DNA of 64,000 nucleotides from Durusdinium trenchii (taxonomy: Eukaryota; Sar; Dinophyceae; Suessiales; Symbiodiniaceae), in NCBI GenBank assembly GCA_963970005.1, contig CAXAMN010006447.1, positions 135,723-199,722 of the forward strand, written 5' to 3'. Of this stretch, positions 31,401-43,400 are shown one piece after another. Position 1 is the first letter of the stretch, and each line of letters begins with the position of its first letter. The position numbers and the translations under genes were made by a program. The notes beneath the pieces are model-generated. The model was not told the origin of the DNA, made no database searches, and was given only the letters and a program-made list of their open reading frames with translations.

Positions 31401-34400
31401 ATTCCAATTCCACTCAATTCAGGCTCCGCAGCTCTGCAACCAGAAGGCAGTTGGTAGCACCAGGAAAAACAGTCACCGTCCCAGCCGGGCAAGGAGAACA
31501 TAGCTCGCCAGCAATCCCAGCAAAGCGTCCTCGAATCATTTGATCGAAGTGCATTGGCAGTTTGGGTTCTTGGTATTCCCATGGTCTTGATCCAATGGTG
31601 AAAGTTCACACAGAACTGAAACACCGGTCCAATCTCACATTCGGTGCAGGATATAGAGCCCGGCTCACTGCTGCTGCCAGGTGGGCATGGCTCACACAGG
31701 TCACCTGGTGGCAGTCTTTGCTACCGACAGTCAGCAGAAAGGAACCCGCATGAAAACAAACGAGGGCGCTGATGGAACTATGTTGTGTGCAAGTGATGGT
31801 CTTTTTGTGTGTGTGCGTGTGCATGCGTGGGTGTGTGTGTGTGTAGACCTTGGAATCACAGGGATCCTGTAGGATTGTGGTCTTGAACCCTTTTAATTGC
31901 AGGGGGCAGCAGCCCACTCATGAGCCCACTGCCAACAAAGCTGCTCATGAGTTGGGAGGATATCGGAGCTGATCACTCCGACGTACCTGCGATATGTGTG
32001 GTGTTCTCAAGCTGTTACTCCAACTTTCATTTAAGGGCTCATGCATTCTGCAGATGTGCACGGACGTCGTCACCTTGTCACCGGTTCTGGATCTCGACTT
32101 CTGTGTTCGGAGCTTTGGAGGCCTGTTGAAAGAACACCCATCCTTGATTGTATTTGCCTGAAACCTTAGGCGGTCATACCTAGGTGGGCGTGTGGCATGT
32201 GGCATTCGGATCCGCATGCATTTCAACATGTGTGTCTCTCGTCGTGAGAGCCCAGGGTGACCCCGCAGAGTGGCCCCTGTGGACCCGTTGAACGGGGGTT
32301 TGTCTTCCTGCGCCCGGGACCAGAGAGTCCGCAGCGGACAAAGTAGGCTCCTGGCCGCCATTTTGGCACGCCTTTGACCACAGCGGTGTCAAGTCGCCCG
32401 CCACTTTGGCATGGCACAAGGTGACCAGAGCGGCCAAAGCAATTTTTGAAGTTTCATTGGAACCTGGCGGGACCTTAACCCCCTTCCTCCCCCTACCCTT
32501 GCCGTTTGGTGTTTTCCTGAATGTAACACTCAGGCACAACCCTTCCTTGGTGTGTCTCTGGACGCTTGCTCGAGCTGGGAACACCTGTCCACTTCCTGTT
32601 CTTTCCTCCTCTTTCCTTTCTTTCCCCTTCCTTCTTGCTTGGGTGTCCCTGGATGTTTTCGTCATAGCGGGGAACCCTTTCCTCCTTTCTTGGTGTGTCC
32701 TTGGACGCTTGTGTCGTATCTGGGAACACCGTCGCCTTCTCCTTCTTCGCTCTCTTCTCTCCCTACCCCTCCCTTCCTCATGCACAGTGTACTTACATTC
32801 AAACAATGTTTTTGCAACAGGTTCTCAATGAGGTTTGGCTATCATCGGCTTCTGTCCCCTTCGTTGGGTTTTCCCTGTTTTCATCGTGCTTCCCCTTCAC
32901 ACACCTTCATTCTCTTCTCTTCTTTTCTTTCATGTCTTCCCTTGCTTCAGGTCCTGTCATCTCATCTCTTTCCTTTGTTTGCGTACACACGGCTCGGCCC
33001 TGCACAACCTACTTTCCACTCAGGTTTCAGGTCGCCCAGGTCTTTACAATGAGGTGGGTTGTCATCGGTTGTTCCTGTGCACTTGGTTCCTTTTCATTGC
33101 AACCACACACATCTTTCTCCCGGTTCGTCTCCTTTTCATGTCTTCGTTTTTGTCTTACTGCGCGCACACTCACACATTTGCCCTGACCTTGGTGCTTCTC
33201 GCCTCCCCTATTGGGGAGGGCGCTGATGGAACTATGTTGTGTGCAAGTGATGGTCTTTTTGTGTGTGTGAGTTGGGGGGATATCGGAGCTGATCACTCCG
33301 ACGTACCTGCGGTATGTGTGGTGCTCTCAAGCTGTTGCTCCAATTTTCACATAAGGGCTAATGCATTCTGCAGATGTGCACGGACGTCGTCACCTTGTCG
33401 CCGGTTCTCGCTCTCGACTTCTGTGTTTGGAGCTTTGGAGGCCTCTTGAAAGAACACCCCTCCTTGACTGTATATATCTACCTGAACCCTTAGGCGGTCA
33501 TACCTAGGTGGGCGTGTGGCATGTGGCATTCAGATCCGTACGCACTTCAATGTGTGTGTGTGTGTGTGTGTCAAGTCCTGTCTCCAAGGACCTCCGCCAT
33601 ATTTAGCTAAATTCCTTTCTAGACTCTACTTTGAATACGCCTGCAGGGGGGCAATGAACACTTCGGAAGGCATTGCCCAACGAAGGCCTTTCCATCGTGT
33701 TGTGAAACGACTTTGGGACGCCAAAGTCGCGTACCTGCACCAATGTTGAATCACCTCTAAAGGGCTAAAAGCGTTTTGCTGAAACATTCTGTTCCGCTGG
33801 CTCATCACTCTTGCCGTTCTGCAAGTCAAGCGCTAAGTATTCATCTGAAGGGCTAATGCACCGGAGTTCAAAACTGATAGAGCTCTTGCGAGCATGGGTC
33901 TAAGTGTGTCGATGTGGGAACAGCACACAGGCGAGAAAGCTGCATATAAGCGAAAAGGATGAGACACTAAATGGTCAAGTCCGTTTGGCCACGAGCACAG
34001 TGTGACAAGGCAACCACTCTGTGGCATTGTCTCCCTGCTTGGCCGCAAAAAAGAGCTGTTCTAAACAGACTCTGTCTGTGTCATGCGAGTCTTGTGCGAT
34101 CCCAACTTAGTCCGGCACCACTGCTGGCACCAGATTGGTTGTAGAAGCTCCCAGCTACGCAGGGCTCGCAAGCACTCATGCCACTGCGGTTGCTGAAGAA
34201 CCCCATGGGACATTCTTCGCACACATCGAAGGCAGTGGCCCCAGACCTGGCAAACTACGCTTTCTTGTGAGAGCCCTGACAGGCCTCTGTGCCCAACCTA
34301 TTGCTGTAGGAACCAGGTTTGCAGGTCTCGCACCGAGAGCTTCCAGGAAGGCTGCTGTAGCCTCCAGGCTCGCAGGTCTCGCACCTTGGCGTCAAAAGGC

Positions 34401-37400
34401 CATTTGCGGTTTTGGTTGAGAGGTTTGTTTCTGGGAGACATCTGGCATGACGAAAGTTATAATTCAAACACTCAGACTCCAAGGCGCGCCCTCAGACCCA
34501 CTGTTCCTGCATAGTACCCTGGATCACATCTGGCACATGTCCAGACCTCCTCATCGGGAAAGAAGCCACACTCGTCTCCCATGTTCTGAAACTGCATGGA
34601 AAGTGACCTGTCCAGCCACAAACCGACTTGTGGCATGTATATGGTCTGCAGTTTGGGTGGGGAGGGAAGCGCTGCACCGGAGAAAGACATGCCAATCCAA
34701 GTCCAGCTGAGTCCTCAGAGTCCTCCAGCCTGATTCGTAAGCCGGATGCAGAAGCCCACAGTCTGATTAGAGACTCACCTTCCTGGAAGCTCAGCTGAGG
34801 GGATGCATCAGTGGTCTGCCATGTGCTCGCAGTAGTGCCGAAGCTCCACGCCACCGGCGCTCCACCACCCACTTGGAGCTCCAAAACTAGAGACTCCGCG
34901 GAGGGCAGCCAAACCTGCCCCACGGGTATATAGATTGAATCTTTATGAATCTGGACAGATTGAGGTCCGTACATTTCAGTCTGTCCCCCCCCTGTGTCGT
35001 TTTTGGGGGCGTCAATTGACAGCACGATCTCGGATAGTGGCCTCCACCGTCATGGTGAAGCTCCGTGGGCTGGCGCAGGCCGCCTGAAAGGTCAAGCTCC
35101 CTGCGCTCCCTGCGACGAGCTCCACAACACCATCGACCCGCTGGAAGTTCTGGAGCTCGGCAGAGCTGGCGGAGGCCACAGAGCTCAGCTGGACGGTGCC
35201 ACCGGAGCCGAGAGAGCAGGGTGAACACATCGTGGCACCCTCCAAGCTTTCTTCCTGACGAAACCGGATACAAGTGGTCGTTGCTTTAAAAAAAAAACAG
35301 CCAACTACACTAAGTGACAAAAGCAGCAGCTAGCGAAAGCTCAAACAAGCATCTCCCCTGGGGCAGAGTTTGCAGGCTCCGGAGCTATCGGCACTTGCAA
35401 CCGGATTGTACCGGCCACATTCGCACGGGAGGCAGGCAGCCTCCTGACTGGAGATGAAGACCAGATGATACCCTGGCTGGGATCCAAAACAGCTGTTGAA
35501 TCTGTTTGCAAACATGGGTTTGCGTCCCTTGTATTTGTTATTTCCACGCACCAAACAGGAGGCCAGTAGAAAAATTGGGTCCGCATATCATATACTATAA
35601 TGGACTGAATCCTTGAAAATCCTCTCTCACCTGCCTGGTATACACTCGGAGCACTCATCTGTGTTGCAGCTCACTTCGTCATAGATGTCTCCAGCACAGG
35701 CTGTGCCGCCAAATTGCTCAGCTACTGCAACAGTGCGTGTTCGTGTCTGGTTGCCACCATTGCAAGGCCGGTTGCACTTGCCCCATTCTGACCAATCTGA
35801 CAGCTGGCAGTTTACAGGCGTATTGGTTGTGCTGAGGGTGGCAGTAGTGAATGTGGCAGTTTGTGAAGTCGTAGATGTCATTGTTGACGTCCTCAAGTAA
35901 TTTCACCGATCGGACGGATTTGTTTATAGTCTACCTACAAACACGCTCCCAAGGGATATGACTGCGGCCCGGGGGCACAGTGCTCGTGGTCACTGTTGTT
36001 AATTGAACCTCAGATTTCGGCAGGAAAGTTCCTCTCCAGTGCTCCTATTCGTCCTACTGGTCCGAATCTAGCCAGGCCTTGTCGTCCAAGGTGCGTTCTG
36101 GACATTGCTGACGGTGACTGCTATGCTTCTGTCGCTCAAGGCCTGGTTGATACTCTGGGTCAAGGCTGCCGAAGAGGAAGACAATAGCCTAAAGACTCAA
36201 GTCCTTCCAACGCCAAAGCCGACTGCTTTATCCGAAACTTTAAGATCGCCCTCATGACTGCAATCGAGACAAGTCACGAGTGGTCCAAGGCCTTAGCTTT
36301 GGGACTTGCAGCCTATGTCCTGAATAGACTAAAGATTCGTCCACTCACTCAAACTCTCCAAGTGACGGCTCCACTTGCCACTGTGAGCAAATAGTCCACC
36401 ACCACAACGCCAGAGCTTGCAAGGCGGCGAGCAGAAGCCAAAGCCGTGCCTAGCAGCATGACATTGTCCTTGGCTGATTGGGGGGTTCAATGTTCTTCCG
36501 GGTGGGGGTCCAAGTTGCCGCAAGCCATCCCAGCTGCATCCTGGTGTCTGCATTCAACTCCGGGAATGGCGCCGCAAGGCCCTGCCGCAATGCCTCAGCA
36601 CCTGCCGACGTTTCAAAGGCATCTTGGGCAGCTGCAGCGTCTGCGACTGTGAGCAAAAGCTGCCCATGCATCGACCGCTCAGGCCTTGAAACGTCCACAG
36701 CTGGAAACAAGACTAGGGTCGAACTATGCAGAATTGCTGGCTGAAATCCTCCACATCTGAGATCTGGACGCCACTGTAGTACTGGAAGTGATTGTCCTCC
36801 AAAGTTGAATGCTTGACTTTTGACAACCCGTCTCATTGACTGTTGCATTTGCTCCGCAATTCGGAGCCATCTGGAGTTACACCAAGCGGTCCTCGTAGTG
36901 ATGGAGGTTGATATAGTTGTTTTGGAGGACGACCTCAGCACAAGCTGCACACTGATCTCGTGTACCGTACACAACCAACAATAAGCCGCGAGCGTTTCAG
37001 TCATGGTGGTTGTTGAAGACAACTCCTTAGACCAGTGGATCTTGTGCGCCCACTTAACAGCCAACCGACCACTGGGCAATATGCTGCTTCAGCATGCTTC
37101 AGCCACGGTTCTGGATAAATCACGCAGATTTCCCAGCCCGATTTCGTGATGGAATGATCTGAGACCCAACTCATCTCCAGCCCAGTTCCAACTTCCAGTG
37201 CTTGAGGACCTGCTACGGTGGATCAAGACGGACCAGGTGTTCTCGAGAAGGCCGGTGGCCCATAAACAAGGCAAAGGACGAACGGCGAACACATTTGGAA
37301 GGAGGACGGCGGTGGCAAAAATCAAACCCCCCAATAAAAGAACGTTGCAATGCCTAGATGATCCTATATAGATGGTTGTGTACTTGAGATATGGAGAGGT

Positions 37401-40400
37401 GGTTTATTGGCGCCACGATGGGCCACGTGTGCCCAGCAGGCCTTTCACTTCCCTCAAGTGCTTTTCACCGACTACTTGGACGGCCTGTTTGGCCACTGAA
37501 GCTGAAAACTCCGTCTGGGCCGTCCACAATAAGGATGTCGTAGTTACTCTCTGTTTCGAAGTGCTTCACCTGAAGTACACCACCTTGCGCTCGAGTTCCC
37601 AGCTGCAAGGTGCACTCTTCGTTGTTGCCGTACTGCGATGGATAGCTTGGACCTCCAGATTGCACATCCCTACCAGTATGTCAAGCTTTCGCACTGATCG
37701 ATGTCACATTCTACCCAGTGGTTTCTTGTCTTTCCCTGTGAAGTAGGGGCACAATGGCCCAATTGGTTGTGCCTGTGATTTTTTGTTTTGAACTTGAAAA
37801 GGGGGTGACCGTCAGACCTGATACACCCGCGGGTGACCCCCTGAAGCTAGCGGGTGAGGCCAAAAAGACCTGTGGGCGTGGATGATTCACGACGGTGGAT
37901 TACGGTGGAATACGGGCCATCTGCGCACAATTGTCGCAAGAGTTGACACATCCACGCCGTGAGCATCACACGGATCTACAAGGTACCTTATGGTGACGTC
38001 CTGTCACAAAAGGTTGGATGGTTCTGGTCTGAAGTCAGAATCAACATTGGGCATGAGGCTTGCACTTTTGGCCCAGAAGAGCACCAAACCCTGCTCGACA
38101 ACGAGGTGGTGAACTTCGAGGGAACTAGATTGGGAGGCAAAGAGTGAACATAGGGCTAGTGAAGAAACAGGACCGGCAAAAGAAGGCAGCAAAGGCACAG
38201 CCGGATGCAGGTGCAAGGGTCGGTTCGGGGCGCCTGGAATCCCCACAGGCCCATGGGACAAGTTTGAAGATATCAACACCAAGGATAGATGCTGAATATA
38301 TACAGAAATGCAAAAATGACAGGCAACACACAAACAAACGAACCTCACAATCCCCCTTTTGCACTTGTTCCTAGTAGCTTATTGTTTTGATAGCTTCTTG
38401 TTCCTAGTAGCGTGGCACCTGTTACTAGTAGCGATGCACTTGTTCCTAGTAGCATCTCATAAATGTGCTTGATTTCTCCCGAACTTGCTTTCCGATCGCA
38501 CCCGTCACAAAACTGCCGCTTGAACATGAGAGCCTTCTGGTGGATTGCATCTGTGGCCCTTTACACACTCCCCTCCTTAACAGGCTTCTCTTGCAGCAAT
38601 GGAACTCCGGCTGCAAGTCAGATCTGCTTCGCAGCTACCTTGGACAGTCCAAAGTCGCAAGTGATCGCAGTAGTCCCACCGCACATCAGGGTCAGAAGTG
38701 AAGCACCAAATCCTTGGCACGATGAGACCAAGGCATCCACCTTCCGTTTACAGTAGGGGGAGGGATGCTAACGACTAACGGCTAAATCAATCTGAAGCGG
38801 TGCCAAGTATCGTGTCTCCACTTCCCCCAGGGTTGCGGCAGTAGTTCTCAGTCAAGTCAGAACTTGGATAGTTGGAGGATGTGTAGAGTCCCACAAGGTG
38901 AGGGCTATTCGAGTCCCAGCGTTGGCAAGCTGTGCCGCTTCTGCACGGAGCGGCGATTTCTCTCATGAAATGACAATGAACACTGCGTTTAGAAAGCCTC
39001 TGTCCCACCTTGTTGATGCCTGGCATCCACGGTAGTCTTCGCCATTTCCCGTCATCTTTTCCACACATATGTCCTCCAAACCATACATGTGTGCGAGTTG
39101 CTGTGCAAATTGGCTTGCACTGGTCAACTTGCTGAATGCTTGTGGTTTTCTGCCTGCATCTGCACAGGCTCCTCTAGCATCTCATTTTTACAACATCATT
39201 TATATACAAACATCCGACTGACACATCCAGCAGCCCAGGTCGAGTCATTGACACGCTATGTGCCCTGCGGGCTTGATAAGTTCATCATGATGGGTCTCAA
39301 GCTTGAAACTTTTTGAGACTGCCTCTTTACAATCCACTCCAAACACATTGCACAAAGGAATATGGCGATGCCAAAGGCTTCTTGATTTCCAATTTGCCAG
39401 CAGGTGACTCTGATAAAGTGGTGGTGGTTTATACATGCGCGCATGGCTGTGTGAGTCTATCATATCTAGCATACCCAGGATGCGATCTCTTCATGCTTGT
39501 CCCCACTTTGGCGTCGCGGGCGCAATCTCTTCATGCTTGCCTTTGTGCCGCCTCAAATACAGCCACTGAAGGCCGTCCTGCAGGCATAGCTTCCAGCCAC
39601 TGGCTATCACGGAATAGTCCTCAAGACCAAAAACTTAGCAAATGCACAAGACACATCGATCATCATCATCATCATCATCATCTTTCTTTCCATACGCTCA
39701 TCGAGTGATGATGGCGTGGATCCTTTTGATCCGCCTGGTCCCCGTAGGGACAACCAGCTCCAGCTTTCAGCTGAAGGTCATGTCAAGCAAGCGAGCCAGA
39801 TTTGTTCTGGCTTGGGCTGGTTGACTCCGGCGTAGAGCTAGGTGCAAAATGCCAAATTGGCGAAGGCAGGGACACGGATGGTCCTCAGTCAGCTCAGTGG
39901 TGTAGTAGGGCTGGCAAGCGCACCACCGAGTAGGATGAGCTTTCGCGCTGAAGGCTGCTCCACACTTCTCTGCAGTCGGTTGGGATGCTTCCCAAAGTTC
40001 TCGATGTGCCACTTCAAGGTGCGCATTCATGTCACGAGGCCAACTTTGGCAGATGACGCACTTCTTCACCAGCCGATGACATAGTCCCGGGTGGGCCACC
40101 AGGATGTCAGCATCAAGCCTGTCAATGGCCTGGAGCCATTTGTGGTGCCAGTCATCATTGATGGAGGGGTCATGAATGATGTTCGCAAGCTTCTCCTCCT
40201 CAGAGAGAATTGGAGATTCCTCCGTCAGATTTGAAACTGGTTCTGCGCCCCCATGCGGTGTGCAGTTGAGCCATAGAAGACAGCAGTTCTCCTGAATCAC
40301 AGTTGGGATTCGGTCGAACTTCTCCGGCACGGAGCCGTCGTCGAAGACCCACCAGAAGCCACCCGCCAGGACCGCCGTGCAATAGTGTCCACAGGTGGGC

Positions 40401-43400
40401 TCCGATCCCAAATGATAGGATACTGCCGTGACCACAAATGGAATGTGGTCGATGCCAAGCTTGTTGTTGTAGAAGAAGGGCAACCACACCTTAGAATCCC
40501 AGCTGAGTCTGGTTCGATTTTTCTTGCCCCTCGAGTCGAAGCGATCGATGTGAAGGCATGTGACGTCTGCAGGTTCTGTCAACCCATGGAGACCGAAAGA
40601 TGCCAGGCTCCAGTTGGAGATCAAACCTTGCAGATCGGTGGGCAGCAGTCCATTCTTTTGCTCACTGCAGATGTATAGGTGCAAAGGGCACCCCAGGGCA
40701 CTTTGATCCACCACACGGATTTCCCCATCCTGTTCCAGCCGGGATTCCCAACGACAACTGAGAAAGTTGGGGAGGTGATGAGCAAAATCAATGACATCAT
40801 GTTGTCTAAAAGGTTCCGGCCACGTGGAAAGTAAGGTGGTCCATTGCCCATCTGCCCACAATAGAAGTGGTGCTCCCTCTGGTGACACATCTGCAATGGT
40901 CTCAAAGACCCTCGGAAAGTTGGACCAGTGGTCCTCACTCAAGCCTCCTGCCCATTGAGCACTCCACACCAATCCCGTGACCACCGAGTTCATGTAGCAA
41001 GCTGATGCCGGATTCGTCAGTGGCCTCAGTGGTGCCTGACCAGGTTTAATCAGAGGTCCCCAAGCAGTTTGCCCAGATGTTGAGCCAGAGGAGTCCTGTG
41101 CTGGGTCGCGGGTCTCATTCTCCCCAAGATCAGTTGCCAAAGTCCGGAGTGGCTGAGCTGGTGCCAAAGCCCCCTCATCTCTGTGGAGTGTGAGTTGGTC
41201 AAGGCCAAGGTGACCCGCCATGGAATCACTGCGGAGGGCTTGTCTGTGTCCGTGGTCATGACTTTCTGAATCTGTTGTGCCGGGCGCAGTGCCCCAAAGC
41301 GCTTGATCAGGTCCTCCTGTTGCAAGAGAGTGAGCATCCGTGCTAGGGTGTGCAGAGCCTGCTGGACTGTGAGAGGAGCATCCTCTTGGGCTTCCATCGC
41401 CTGCTTCTGATGATCCCACTTCATCCTTGGGAAAAAGTAGTTGTTCCCATTCTCCGGATCGATCTTCAGGAATCCCAGGCGTTGCAATGTTTGGATCAAG
41501 GGATCGGAGGAGGCCGTGGATTGAAGTTTCTGAGCCCTCTTCACCAATTCTTCCAGCAGTGCCTTCAGAACCAGGATCCTCAAGGGGTGTGTCCTCTCGC
41601 TTTGAGGTGTCTGATGCCAAGTTGTGGTCTGAATCATCATGCAAGGTAGGATGGACCCTGGGCCCGCGCTCAAAAAAAACGAAGAAGTCCGTCTCCGTGG
41701 CCAGACACTGGAGGGTGTCTTCGCGCCTTAGCACTAGCCTGCTCAGGACCTGCAGCAGGTTGTTTGTGTTGGGTGTGGACTCGCCATTGGTGATCTGGTT
41801 CTTCACCTGGCCTTTTCTTCCTTTTCCTTTTCCCTGCCCCTTCCCTCCATTCGACGTGATGGATCGGGGCCTCTTGGCACTCTTCTCCTCGTCGACCTCC
41901 ATCTTGACCCATTGGTTCAGTGCTCCCCACATCTCGGAGACTTCCCCCGTCTCCATGTCCATGATGAAGGATGGCAAGCAGTGAGGCCAATTGCAGGAGA
42001 ATCGGGCACTGAGCTGCGGTGGGATGACCCTTGCAAATGGAGCAGGTTGATTGCTTCACTTGAAACATGGTGAGGTACTTGTAAAACAAACTGCCCCTGT
42101 TGGCGTGTTTGGCATGTTGATTCCACAGGTGTTGGAGCATGTCACGTGGATCAATCTGCCTCCCGCACAGACAACACCAGGTGCTAAGGGCTGTGCAAAG
42201 CGTGTCATCCTCAATGAGCTCTGCAAAGAGGCCAGTAGCAAGTTTGCTGTCCATGTCAGGGAAGGAGAGCGAGATGGTAGGGCTCAAAACTTGAAGATCA
42301 AGCCGAAGAGCATAGGACAGGATCAATTCATCACTGCCTCCATGAAGTCTGGTCAAGTCATGGTGGACAAAGAGGGCCAGCTGTGTGAAGACTGTGCAGA
42401 CATGTGGTGTTGTAGGCGGCCGAAGGCAGGAGCAACCCAGGTTCCGCAAGGCACTATCCGTTTGAAGCCATTCCGCATAGGTGGTGGCTTGAGGCCAGTG
42501 CTCATTGTGATGGTTCCCCAGGTGTTTCAGCAAGGAAACTGAGCTCCCAGACTGATGTCCACAAAGTCCGCAGATGTACCCAAGTCGCCGAATCAGGGAT
42601 TTGTAGGCCATGAGATGGTCAAAGGTCCCGCCATGAAGTCCGGAGATGATCAGCGGATGATGCCACAGGAGGGGCGGGTCGTCGTCAGGTGGAGTGGAGC
42701 AGTGTCCTCCATCTATGTGGTGCCGTAGAGCAGCCAGACTCAGGAACTTGGAGTGACAATGTGCACATTGAGTCTGCCCAGGTACTTGATCTCTGCCAGC
42801 CACAAAGGTCCTAGTCGTCGTAGAGTGGGTATGATCCAAGACCTGATGCTGTTGAAGGCCTGCCGCGGTCACAAACTTCCGAGGACAAAGTCCACAGGAG
42901 AATTGGGCTTCCATCCTTTGAGGAGGTTGTGGAACAGGAGGAGGGCTTGCCGGGAATTGCTCCCGGTGCTTCCGGTAGGCCAAGGCTAGGCCCAGCTGCT
43001 TCTTCACTGGACATGTGTGGGTCCTGCTCCGAAAGGTTTGTTCACAAAGTTCGCATGGAGAGGAGGCACGAGCCCTCACCACATTGGGGAGAACGTCCCC
43101 CATGAGAGCATAGATGTCCCCATGATCTCTCCCCATGTGCGCAGACATTTGCTGAAGTCTCGAGGACCAAAATCCACAAAGTATACATCGCTGGGAAAGA
43201 AAGTAGCAGAGCGGACGATCTCTAACCAGTGGTTCCAGGTCTCCTCCATCATAGTAGTCCAGCAGCCGAGTCCGGAAGGCATGAAGTTGTTCCGGAGGTG
43301 CCTTGGTTGGATCGAAGTTGGTACATGCAAACGAGGAGATGTGATGTCGGAAGTTCTGCCAGCTAATGAAATGTTCTCCACAATGTCTGCAGGTTGGTCT

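Noticed and set aside
32180..33449. Several 140-210 codon frames on both strands
   Set aside because: They translate the C/T-rich tract and the direct repeats. Low complexity.
36001..36187. Plus-strand CVLDIADGDCYASVAQGL as an OTU-like protease
   Set aside because: The antisense reading (SINQALSDRSIAVTVSNVQN) fits the mosaic gene better, and no His box follows.
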